Origin: a virus
IMG/VR virus record: IMGVR_UViG_3300010885_013813
Span: 1-28,423 of that record
Reading direction: 5' to 3' (one strand)
Length of the DNA stretch: 28,423 nucleotides
Position numbers and translations under genes: made by a program. Under the pieces are notes generated by a model. It saw only the letters and a list, made by a program, of their open reading frames with translations. It searched no databases and had not been told where the DNA came from. Shown in pieces: positions 1-10,100 of this stretch; within the stretch, counting starts at the first letter, position 1; each line of letters starts with the position of its first letter.

Positions 1-1
1 A

Positions 2-1786
2 GGAACTGGGTATGCAGTTAATGACAAAATCAACATATTGGGCGGTACTGGATATGGAGCCAATGCAAAAGTAACCACAACTGATACTAATGGCAGCATA
101 ACAGGAGTATCATATATTCCAAACGGAACCATATCTCTTGGTGGAAATGGGTATACTATTGGCGCAATAAAACCAACACAAAATGTGGCAGACCCTACGG
201 TAATATCTTCGATTATCGCGGCAGGTGGATACTCAATTGGTACAGGGTTGCCACGGATTACAGTGACGTCAATAAACAACACAGCAGCCGGTGCTGTACT
301 AATGGTCCCGGGTATTGTTGGTACTGGAGTTAATCTCAACCCAAACTACAATGGAGTTGGTAAAATAACGGAAATTATTGTAAGTGATTATGGTGAAGAT
401 TATACATCACGACCATTGGTATCATTGAACGTCCAAGATATACTAGTTAATGGATTATTAGGATTTGCAACCTCACAACTACCAGCTCGAGGTGATGTAA
501 TATATCAAGGCACATCTCAATCATCTGCGCTGTTTGTTGCTTATGTTGATTCTGTATATCCAGTATTAGCTAATTATAATAACGCCACCGATAATATATT
601 TATTATTAGGGTTTATAATTACAATTCATCCCCAGTTGTTGGTCAAGCATTAAGTACTAACACATTAAATATGAATATGGTGTCGGGAATAACCAATGAA
701 CAATTATCAGCAATAAAGCTATCTAATGAGTTCCCTGGGCTGGATTTTAACCGATTCAACAACACACTGAACCCAGGATCGCTGATATATGGCGATGGGA
801 CAGCAAAAGCATCCGCAACATTCTTAAATGGACTAACTATAGGGAATGGTCAATACATAGATAGCTCAGGACAACCTAGCTCATTTAACGTATTACAGAG
901 CGAAAACTATAATACGTTCACATACCAAATAACATTAGATAAGGAGATCGCCAAATATCGATCAACGCTATTGAACTTAATACACCCAATAGGCACTAAA
1001 CTTGTGGGCAGATGTACACTATCATCAAATTCATCTATTGATTTTGGAGCATCAAGTAACACAACAACCGGACACACGTTACAATATTATAACAATGGCG
1101 AAAAGTCAACAATAACATCAATGGTCGCCAATGTATCTAATAAATCAATAAGTAGTAATGTTGTGTTCATCACTATGCCAGACATCACATCATTCATAGT
1201 ACCAAACAAAACTAGAATAAACTTAACGTGCTATAATGGCCAAGTAATATCTTCATTAGTTGTTGGCATGGATAATGGTGTATTCGAAGATGAAATGTCC
1301 GAAAACAATTCTGAAGATTTGAACACAGAAACCGGAGTGGAAGACATACAGTCATATGGCGGAACATATGTGCGACTACAAGAAAATACTTGGGTAAATA
1401 TAGCCAATGTTGCACACACCACGGCAATTGCTGGAAGTAATACCATCGCAATTAACTCAATTACCAACTCATACAACATTATAAATAATGGTAACTACCA
1501 GTACACAGACGGCCCTATTAGGGACATAGTCAGTGTCGGTGATGTGATATTAATTGCCAACAATGATCCGCTAACCGTATCTGGAGTATCTAATACTACA
1601 ATCACCACCTCTACATATATAAGTAATACAGTAACTTCGTTGTTATCAGTAAACAAAACATTGGTAGCACATAGCGATAGTGTTGTACTATATGGACCAC
1701 TTGGCGATATAGTACTGACTTACATTACAGACGAGCTAGGTAATTCATTAGCAACAGAACTTGGTTCAATTATATTAATAGGTTAA
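2..1786 (+). CDS. Large baseplate wedge/structural protein (gp7 position), 5' end outside window
   Basis: The frame is open from the first bases of the window, so this is the C-terminal part of a longer gene. A TTG at 38 is not a credible start because the same frame continues upstream with in-phase GTGY-type sequence. The first ~130 residues carry glycine-rich repeats (GTGYAV, GGTGYG, GGNGYT) like the insert in the gp8 homologue downstream. A central part (about 780-1030) has the pattern YGDGTAKASATF, then NTFTYQITLDKEIAKY and LLNLIHPIGTKLVG, which I recognise from structural proteins of T4-like phages. In T4 the gene just before gp8 is gp7, the wedge initiator, so gp7 or a functional equivalent is the best positional guess. 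I see no direct alignment to T4 gp7. Certain as a virion-type coding region; the specific gp7 assignment is weak. Confidence 0.8.
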   Translation, partial: GTGYAVNDKINILGGTGYGANAKVTTTDTNGSITGVSYIPNGTISLGGNGYTIGAIKPTQNVADPTVISSIIAAGGYSIGTGLPRITVTSINNTAAGAVLMVPGIVGTGVNLNPNYNGVGKITEIIVSDYGEDYTSRPLVSLNVQDILVNGLLGFATSQLPARGDVIYQGTSQSSALFVAYVDSVYPVLANYNNATDNIFIIRVYNYNSSPVVGQALSTNTLNMNMVSGITNEQLSAIKLSNEFPGLDFNRFNNTLNPGSLIYGDGTAKASATFLNGLTIGNGQYIDSSGQPSSFNVLQSENYNTFTYQITLDKEIAKYRSTLLNLIHPIGTKLVGRCTLSSNSSIDFGASSNTTTGHTLQYYNNGEKSTITSMVANVSNKSISSNVVFITMPDITSFIVPNKTRINLTCYNGQVISSLVVGMDNGVFEDEMSENNSEDLNTETGVEDIQSYGGTYVRLQENTWVNIANVAHTTAIAGSNTIAINSITNSYNIINNGNYQYTDGPIRDIVSVGDVILIANNDPLTVSGVSNTTITTSTYISNTVTSLLSVNKTLVAHSDSVVLYGPLGDIVLTYITDELGNSLATELGSIILIG

Positions 1787-1793
1787 AACAAAA

Positions 1794-2705
1794 ATGGCTA
1801 CAATTAAAATATCACAACTACCATCCAATTCGTTAAATGCAAACACGTCCAATACAATATTTGTTTGTACGGACATACAAACGGCAATAACCTCTAGGAT
1901 AACAGAAACACAACTGGCCAGCAGTTTGTACTCCACTAATGTATTGAATGTTGGCATAACCCCAGTAACATTACCTAATGTAATGGTACAGATTTATGGT
2001 ACTGCATATAATGCCGCATTACAATTGAATAACCAAAATATGGCGAGCACTGGGTCAGTCGACTACATCGGCACCGCAGACGTAGGCACGAATTCTAATA
2101 ACTATATTGATTTGGGTATTAATAATTCAACATATACTGATTCATCATATTCGTCCATGGGTGCACTCGATGGATACCTATACGTGAATGGGTCATCTAG
2201 TACATCGACGGATGGTAATCTAATAATAGGTACAGCATCCTCTGGGGGCAATGTAATAATCATTGCCGGGGGTACAACTTCTGCTAATATTATATGTAGG
2301 TTAAATAAGTCTTACATTGACGTTCTTAGGGACCTTCGAGTAACTGGTAATGTCATAATTTCCAATACAGCAACTTGCGGTACAGTAACATATGGGAAGC
2401 AAGTACTATCACCAAATTACATTACGGTAACTACTTCAGCGTTGGCCGTTCAGTTAAGCAATATATCATCAATGAATACGCTGTTGACCGCACCCAGCAC
2501 AGCAACAGTAACGATCACAATGCCACAGAATCCAGTAAATGGACAATTATGCGGATTCGTGAATGCAAGTTCTAATGCAACAACATATGCAAGCGCAGCA
2601 GCCAACCCAACATTGATACCAACATTTGCTGGCGCAACAGCTATAGGCAAATCATTTAGATACTGCTATAATAGCGGATTAACATCATGGATTGCTGCGG
2701 CATAA
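1794..2705 (+). CDS. Small fibre-like structural protein between gp7-position gene and gp8
   Basis: 303 residues, starting 7 bases after the previous stop; a purine-rich AGG near 1780 is the only candidate ribosome site. The N-terminus (MATIKISQLPS) resembles short attachment segments of phage fibre proteins. Residues ~70-165 form a glycine/asparagine-rich module (TGSVDYIGTADVGTNSNNYIDLGI, interrupted here for length, then DGYLYVNG, GNLIIGTA, GNVIIIAGG) that I know from many tail fibre proteins. The last ~65 residues, with TVTITMPQNPVNGQLCGFV and a terminal YNSGLTSWIAAA, look like a divergent version of the C-terminal cap seen in the proteins at 11492 and 20437. T4 has no extra gene at this place, so this is an accessory baseplate or fibre component by context. 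The specific function is unknown. Confidence 0.85.
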   Translation: MATIKISQLPSNSLNANTSNTIFVCTDIQTAITSRITETQLASSLYSTNVLNVGITPVTLPNVMVQIYGTAYNAALQLNNQNMASTGSVDYIGTADVGTNSNNYIDLGINNSTYTDSSYSSMGALDGYLYVNGSSSTSTDGNLIIGTASSGGNVIIIAGGTTSANIICRLNKSYIDVLRDLRVTGNVIISNTATCGTVTYGKQVLSPNYITVTTSALAVQLSNISSMNTLLTAPSTATVTITMPQNPVNGQLCGFVNASSNATTYASAAANPTLIPTFAGATAIGKSFRYCYNSGLTSWIAAA

Positions 2706-2717
2706 TAGGGACACCAT

Positions 2718-4100
2718 ATGGCAAATACAAATTTACTAACAAATTCATTTAGAGTTGCTCAAGTAGACCAGACATATTATTCACCAACTTCGGTTGTTTA
2801 TGGATCTAATAATACCATCTCATCTACTTACTGCTTTCTTTCTAGAATAGACCCATGGAGTAACGACAATAATCCAGATATTCCGACAGATAGTCAGGCA
2901 TATGTAAAACAGGTATACAAGAATATCTTTGTAGCAAAAAAGATCGAATCATCTGACATTAGTCCAGTTATCCAACGCAATAATTGGACGGCAAACACTA
3001 TATATGACTACTATTCAGACACAGTAAACATGACAGATAAAGACCCCATTACCGGGGTAAATACAAAAAACTACTACATTAATAATAGTTACAACCAAGT
3101 ATTCAAGTGCCTATGGAATGGTAACGGGAATCTATCAACACATGAACCTATTTTCCAGCCAGGCACTTACGGCACAAACAACATATACACCTCAACAGAC
3201 AACTACAAATGGAAATACATGTACACCATAGATGTTGGTTCACAAATAAAGTTCATGGATAGTAAGTGGATACCAATCCCTGTTGATAAGTACACCTCGG
3301 ACGCAGCAAACCCATTAACACATACTGCTGGGTATGGTGACATCGAAGTCATCAATGTTACTAATGGCGGCACCGGGTATACACCATCACAGACACCTAC
3401 TGTCCGCATTATTGGGGATGGGTTTAATGCTACGGCTAATGTTGTTTTACATAATGGAGCAATATCCGATATTACAGTAAAATCTGCCGGATATAATTAT
3501 ACAACGGCAGTACCGACAATATCAATAAATGCAGGGGGTGGTGGTAGTGGTGCTGTAATAATAGCACCAATATCACCAGTAGGGGGACACGGAGCCGACC
3601 CCATTGCCGAATTGGGGTGCTGTAATATAATGTACACATGCACCTTCAACGGAAGTGAAGGTGGAAAAGTACCAACTACTATTGATTATAGACAAGTTGG
3701 TCTGATGATAAACCCAATTGACACGAATACAACACCAGAAACTGGTACTGATTCTATATATAAAGTGTCAACAGATTTTATATTATCATCAGGTAATGGG
3801 GAGTTTTTGTCCGATGAAAACATATCCCAAACCGACTCGACCGGTAATATATCATTTTCAGCCACATCATTATGCTTTGACACCGCAGCAAATATACTAT
3901 CATTTATAAATGTCACTGGAATTCCTGTGATAAATAGACCTGTAATTGGTGCACTTTCCGGGTGTGCTAGAAATTTAGTAGGGATAGATCCTTCTATATT
4001 AGTACCCCAGTCTGGATACATCACATATATAGAGAACAGATCAGGAATACAAAGAAGTGTGGATGGAATCGAGCAAATTAAGTTTGTGCTTTCATTTTAA
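2718..4100 (+). CDS. gp8: Baseplate wedge protein gp8
   Basis: 460 residues against 334 in T4 gp8. The N-terminal third has the gp8 landmarks: TYCFLSRIDPWSNDN (T4 has FITFGRSEPWSSNEN), a following IPTDS, then NNWTANTIYDYY and the CLWNGNGN / DNYKWKYMYTI segment matching T4's YVWEYLFEI. The C-terminus, GYITYIENRSGIQRS through IKFVLSF, closely matches T4's EMIYMENRPPI through INILFTF. The extra length is largely a glycine-rich insert at residues ~211-285 (NGGTGYTPS, then AGGGGSGAV), followed by SPVGGHGADPIAELG. Inserts of this kind are known in gp8 homologues of marine T4-like phages. In T4, gp8 is a dimeric wedge component joining gp10, gp7 and gp6 in the baseplate. An AGGGA lies upstream of the ATG. 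High confidence. Confidence 0.93.
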   Translation: MANTNLLTNSFRVAQVDQTYYSPTSVVYGSNNTISSTYCFLSRIDPWSNDNNPDIPTDSQAYVKQVYKNIFVAKKIESSDISPVIQRNNWTANTIYDYYSDTVNMTDKDPITGVNTKNYYINNSYNQVFKCLWNGNGNLSTHEPIFQPGTYGTNNIYTSTDNYKWKYMYTIDVGSQIKFMDSKWIPIPVDKYTSDAANPLTHTAGYGDIEVINVTNGGTGYTPSQTPTVRIIGDGFNATANVVLHNGAISDITVKSAGYNYTTAVPTISINAGGGGSGAVIIAPISPVGGHGADPIAELGCCNIMYTCTFNGSEGGKVPTTIDYRQVGLMINPIDTNTTPETGTDSIYKVSTDFILSSGNGEFLSDENISQTDSTGNISFSATSLCFDTAANILSFINVTGIPVINRPVIGALSGCARNLVGIDPSILVPQSGYITYIENRSGIQRSVDGIEQIKFVLSF

Positions 4101-4130
4101 TTACTAATATTAACTAATAAGAGAACTCTA

Positions 4131-7100
4131 ATGGCATTAAACTTCAATATCGCCCCATTTTTTGATGACTTCGACCCATCCGACAATTACCACAGAATCC
4201 TGTTCCGACCAGGATATTCGGTACAAGCTCGAGAATTAACACAATCGCAAACAATTATACAAAACCAAATCACACAGTTTGCGTCATCGATATACACACA
4301 AAATACACCAATATCTGGCGGCAAAGTAACCACCAATCTTAAATGTCATTACGTTAAACTAAACCCAACATACGCAACTACTACAATATCTATAAGCTCA
4401 CTCGCGGGGAGCTTAGTTACTGATGAACATGGAATCATAAAGGCTACGGTATTAGTAGCACAACAAAATCCAGGGAATACTGGACTATTCCCAACACTAA
4501 TCTTGTCATATATCTCTGGACAACACTTCACAGATTCATCGCTATTGTGGACAAATGGAGTAGCAATAGGTACGGCGATAGGTATTGCTGGCGGGAACAC
4601 ATCTACCGGGAAATCATCGGTGGCGTCAATATCTGCAGGCGTGTTTTATGTCATCAATGGTTATAGTAATATCATAAAAAATAGTGTGCAGACAACATAT
4701 AACGTAGGTAATTTTGTTAATGTCCAAGAACAAACAACAGTATTAGATGCATATGATAATACGCCATCACTCCGAATAGGTTTAAATATAAATGAAAATG
4801 TTGTAGATAGCTCATCAGATCCAACATTGCTCGACCCCGCCATAGGTGCATCTAATTTCCAAGCACCAGGTGCCTCCCGATATCAAATAACAGTAGCACT
4901 AGAAACTAGACAAACTACCGCAGGAGATGATTCAGGATTCATAGAGTTAGTACGAACTGCTAATGGTATTATAGTCAACCAAACGGACCAAACCGTATAT
5001 TCAACTATTGATGACTATTTCGCAAAGCGAGATTTTGAAACAAATGGAGATTATATTGTCGAAGATTTCAAATTAACAACATCCCCTAGTATCAATGGGA
5101 CAACCAATCAATACGACCTTAATATAGGAAAAGGCGTAGCATATGTCAGGGGATATAGGATAGAAAACCAATCTAATATTATACTAACCAGTGACAGAGC
5201 AAGGGAACGCGCAAATGTAGTATCGGACACTACCTATGTCACCTATGGTAATTATTTCGTTGTCGACACTACTAAGGGATTCTTCGATTTTGCCACAATA
5301 CCATCAATAGATTTACATTGCGTAACTGCAGCAAACATAGTATCAACTAACTCAACTACATATAGTTCCACTTTAGTTGGTAGTGCATTAATACGACAGC
5401 TAGATTACCAATATGCTACAAATTTAGCATTAGCAAACACGTTTGTTTACAATGCTCACGTTTCAGACATTAACACATACTCACTAACTGGAAACTCAAC
5501 CTCGGGTAGCAGCACAACTTCCATTACATTCTATGATATTACTGGTAAGTTTTCGAATGCCAATAATGCATACAATGGATCAACATTAACGATTAACAGC
5601 GGCACCGGGGCTAGTCAGGTAGTCGTGTTATCTGAATATAATGGATCAACTAAAACAGCAAAAGTAACCCCAACACTATTCGTTGCCCCAGACACGACCA
5701 GTACATTTACTATCGCATTCAATAAAACAAACACTAATTCTATAGTTCAGGCAAATGCCACATATGCACTAACGGCCAACGCTAACATAAATGTTAATGG
5801 TAAACAAGGGTACACCACTATTTTACAAAGTGCACAAAAACCAGAATTAATAGCTCAGCTTGGTATGTCATATGTTGGCAGTGCTACTAGTTCAAGTTAT
5901 TACACAACCCAAACATTCAGAGGTCTTGGGTTTGATGGCAGTGGCAACCTAACAATAAAATCAAACAACAGTTCTTTGTTTATTGGTTCAGTGAACCAAT
6001 CATTCTATGGAGAACCATTCAATCAGTTATTTACAGTAATAGACACAACTACTGGTAACACACTACCATTCAATGATTCTGGTAATTCTGCGATAGTACT
6101 TTCAAACACATCCATAAAGTTCGTAGCCCCAGCATATGCAGGCAAATCTAGCGGAATTGCTGTTATTGCTAGTATGTTTACACCCAGTGCGGACAACACT
6201 AATATATTTAAATATAAAACTATCATTAAAGGTAATACTACATATTCAGGAACATTCACCAACCCAAATAGTGTAGCAAACGTACAATTTACTGTGGCGG
6301 CAGGAAACCCATCAGGGCAGGTTCTTATATTACGAGCAGCGGTTAATACAATTAAGATCCCTCTGTACGTAGCTGATGTGAAAACAGTAGTAAAAGTATA
6401 CGACATGAGAACCAGCGGAGTAACCCCAACAGGACTATTGTCACAATACACCGACATTACCACATCATTTACATTTAATGATGGACAGTTAGATTCACAA
6501 TACCAACATTCATACATCAAATTACGGGAAGGATGCACTTTCCCAATAGGTGATATTATCGTGGTATTTAACTATTATCTACATTCTGGTGGTGATGGAT
6601 ATTTTAACATAAACTCATACATGAACGCAACACCACCAGAAACGTCTATAGCAAATATACCAGTATACGTGGCGTCAAATGGCATAACGTATAATTTAGG
6701 AGATTGTATAGATTTCCGACCAAGTCGAAAGAATATGATAGCTAACCCTGGCTGGGAATATACGGCAACAACAAATATTGACGGCAAAGATACACACGGG
6801 GTATTATTACCAAAAAACGAATCGGTGCACATGTGCAATTACTCATATTACTTAGGGAGAAAAGATAAGTTAATATTATCTAAAGACAAAGTTTTCTCAA
6901 TAATTAAAGGAGCACCATCACTAAATCCAATATTCCCAACAGCACCTGCGGGATCGTTGGTTCTAGCTAATATCGCATTAGACCCATATACGTCATACGT
7001 ACAAGGCGAAGGACCTTCTTCTTTATCTGGAGAAAGTGCACTTGGCGTGAGAATACCAACAATACCATCAAACCTGAGTATAGATAAAATACCACACAAG

Positions 7101-10100
7101 CGATGGGCTAAATCGGACATCACAGCATTACAGTCACAAGTAAATAATCTAGAATATTACACATCACTAAGTTTGATGGAACAACACACAAATGCACTGC
7201 AAGTCCCAGATTCGAAGGGACTCAATAGATTTAAAAATGGAATATTGGTAGACACCTTTGCCGACTTTAGCGCAGCCGATACCTCAAACCCAGATTATTC
7301 TGCAAACATAAACATTAGAAAAGGTCAACTATACCCAATAACAGAAATAGACAATTATCAATTACACCACGTAGATGTTCTTAACTCATTCAGCACCCAC
7401 AAGGGCACCGATAATTATGCAGTAGATAGTCTGGGACATGGCACCACCAACATTTTCACACTACCATATAGCACAAATATACTTATTAATCAGCCGTTCG
7501 CTACGTCAGTAATATCCGCCAATCCATTTGATGTGATAACGTCTACAGGTGTCATGACTATTAACCCACCCATAGACAACTGGGTTAATAGCATAGAACC
7601 ACCATCAATAACTATCAGCACACCGCACCTACAGATGGCACAATATCCAGGTGCTATGAACTTAACTAATGCAGGAGACTTTGCGTCACTTGTTGGAACC
7701 ACAACAGCAACCAACCCATCACAGGGGGCGGTGACTCAATCATACATCAGTCAAACTGTCGGATTAACCACCGCCGAAGTATCAAAGGCGGTTTCCCAAG
7801 GACTTGTTACTAATAAAGGATATGTCACCAACTCTGCAGTAGCTCCATTTATAAGAGCGCAAGAACTTATCATAAGAGCTAAAGGACTAACGCACAACTC
7901 TCCAGTGTCATGTTGGTTCGATGGCACTAACGTTGACAAGTGGGTAACATCACCAAATGTTATCCTACTTAAAGATGTCACCGGAACATTCTACGATGAC
8001 AACATCATAGGATTCTACGAATCAAACATTAGTACATTCTTTCCTATTGGTAGAGTAGTTTCTACTACAGTAACTAGCAGCAACACCGTTACGTTATATG
8101 TGGCAACTACAATAAACCCACCACCAGAATCAACATCAACATTATTAATAAATGCATATTTCGATTCACATGGTAACTTTTTACCAAATGGGACAACAGG
8201 TTCAGGTAATGTGGTTTTACCTGCCGGGTCTGGTGGTGGATTACACGCAATCCACCACAATGGGAAAGTAACACACGTTGGCGGCGGTTATACTCAGGTA
8301 TTAAACCCTTTAACCGCCGCTGCTACAATATACAAATCACCATTAGTACCTACAGGTACACGTACAGCAAATGCGACAACTTGGGGTAAATATGGCTTCT
8401 CGGATTTCCTAAACCAGTATGGTGTATGGGACGCCATTCTCCCGCCAAATTCAAATGGTGGGACTTTTGCCGCATCACACAAAATTAATATAACTAAAGC
8501 AGGATCGTATTTAATAACAGCGGATTGCTATGGTTCGGCAACTATACAGGTGAACGGAACCACTGTACTGACACTACCCATGAAATATACGGGGACAGTA
8601 TATACATACGCAGTAACATTAGCCGCAGGTATTAATACAATAAGTTGGTCCGCAGTAAACACACAAACCCTAAACTACTCAACATCAAGTGCGACTAGAG
8701 GATACTCTTCATTTGCTCTCACATTAGGCCCAGTAACTAGCCAAGGAGCGGACGGTGATGAATTTACTGACCCTAATGAGGCGAGCGAAGGTGAGGTGTA
8801 TTTATTATTCAATACCGTCACTCCACCAAATTTATCATACACACCAGCAGCGGGCACTGAAACAGCAATGATCGGTGGCGGTTCGTATTATGAAAAAGTA
8901 ACAAAATTAATATTGGATTTTGATGCACTAACCGCAGCAAATACAATATATGTTGGAAGCACAATAACGGTTAAAGCGTTTAGCATAACTGGATACACAT
9001 ATGGTGCAATGTACATACCACCATTACCAAAATACGCTGGCGATGGTGATCCTGTATATAGCGCAAATTATGCTAGTGATGTCAAAAAGTGGAACGCCGC
9101 ATACGGCGTCGGAACACAACCACCAAAATACATCACGTCTACTGAATGGTTTCCTACTTTAATTACCGGATATGATAAAGCAACAAACACAATAACAGTA
9201 CAAACCCCTGTTGATATTAGTATAGGCATTAATACAATATTTGGTGGTGATATAACGTCAACATATACTATAGATGGAGTTGAGTTTAGTACAGCAAATG
9301 CTATAGCTAAGGGCAACGCAATTCCGCAAAAATCCACAGACGACCACGGCCAGTTTGTGGGCATATTCAACGTGCCCGGATCAAATTTCTACAACGGACA
9401 GCGAACATTCCGATTAGATAACAGGACTGATCCAATGTCACCAGATACGGCAACAACATATGCCGAGGCTATATTCACATCAGGAAATATTTCTGGAGTA
9501 GAGAGCCTATCCGCGTCAATCGACGCATCAGCAATACCAATAATCCCAGTCGCACAACAGTCATTGTCACCAACAGCAAACCCAAATGTTTCAACTTTAG
9601 ATGCGCTGGCCCAGTCATTTATAATAGATAAAAACACATACCCAAATGGGGTATTCGTTAGCTCGGTTGATCTATTCTTCCAGTCAAAAGATAAAGTCGC
9701 TGACATAAAAGTTTCTATAGTTGATACAATAAACGGAGTCCCTAATGGAAAATCATTACACTATTCGACCACAATACTGAAGCCTTCAGAGGTAGTTACA
9801 TCAAATGCACCACATTACCTAAGTTCAACAACAGCAACAACATTCAAATTCCAAGCACCAGTTTACATACAGCCTGGTATATTGTATGCGATAATGATAC
9901 AGTCATCATCAAAAAACTATACTCTATATTTTGGTGAACAAAACAAGACCATAGATGGTCTGTATAAGTCCACAGCACCAGCACAACCAGGTGGTGTCGT
10001 AACGGGAGTACCAAAGATTGGCGGTGCCCCATACATTGGTTCGTTGTTCGAGTCACAAAACTCAATCACATGGACACCAGACCAAACTAAAGATTTAATG

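Noticed and set aside
38-40. TTG start for the first gene
   Set aside because: The frame is open upstream to the window edge with the same GTGY-type sequence, so the true start lies outside the window.
1480-1487. Exact TATAAATA within the first gene
   Set aside because: It is inside a coding region about 300 bases before the next start, and about two chance matches per strand are expected at this base composition.
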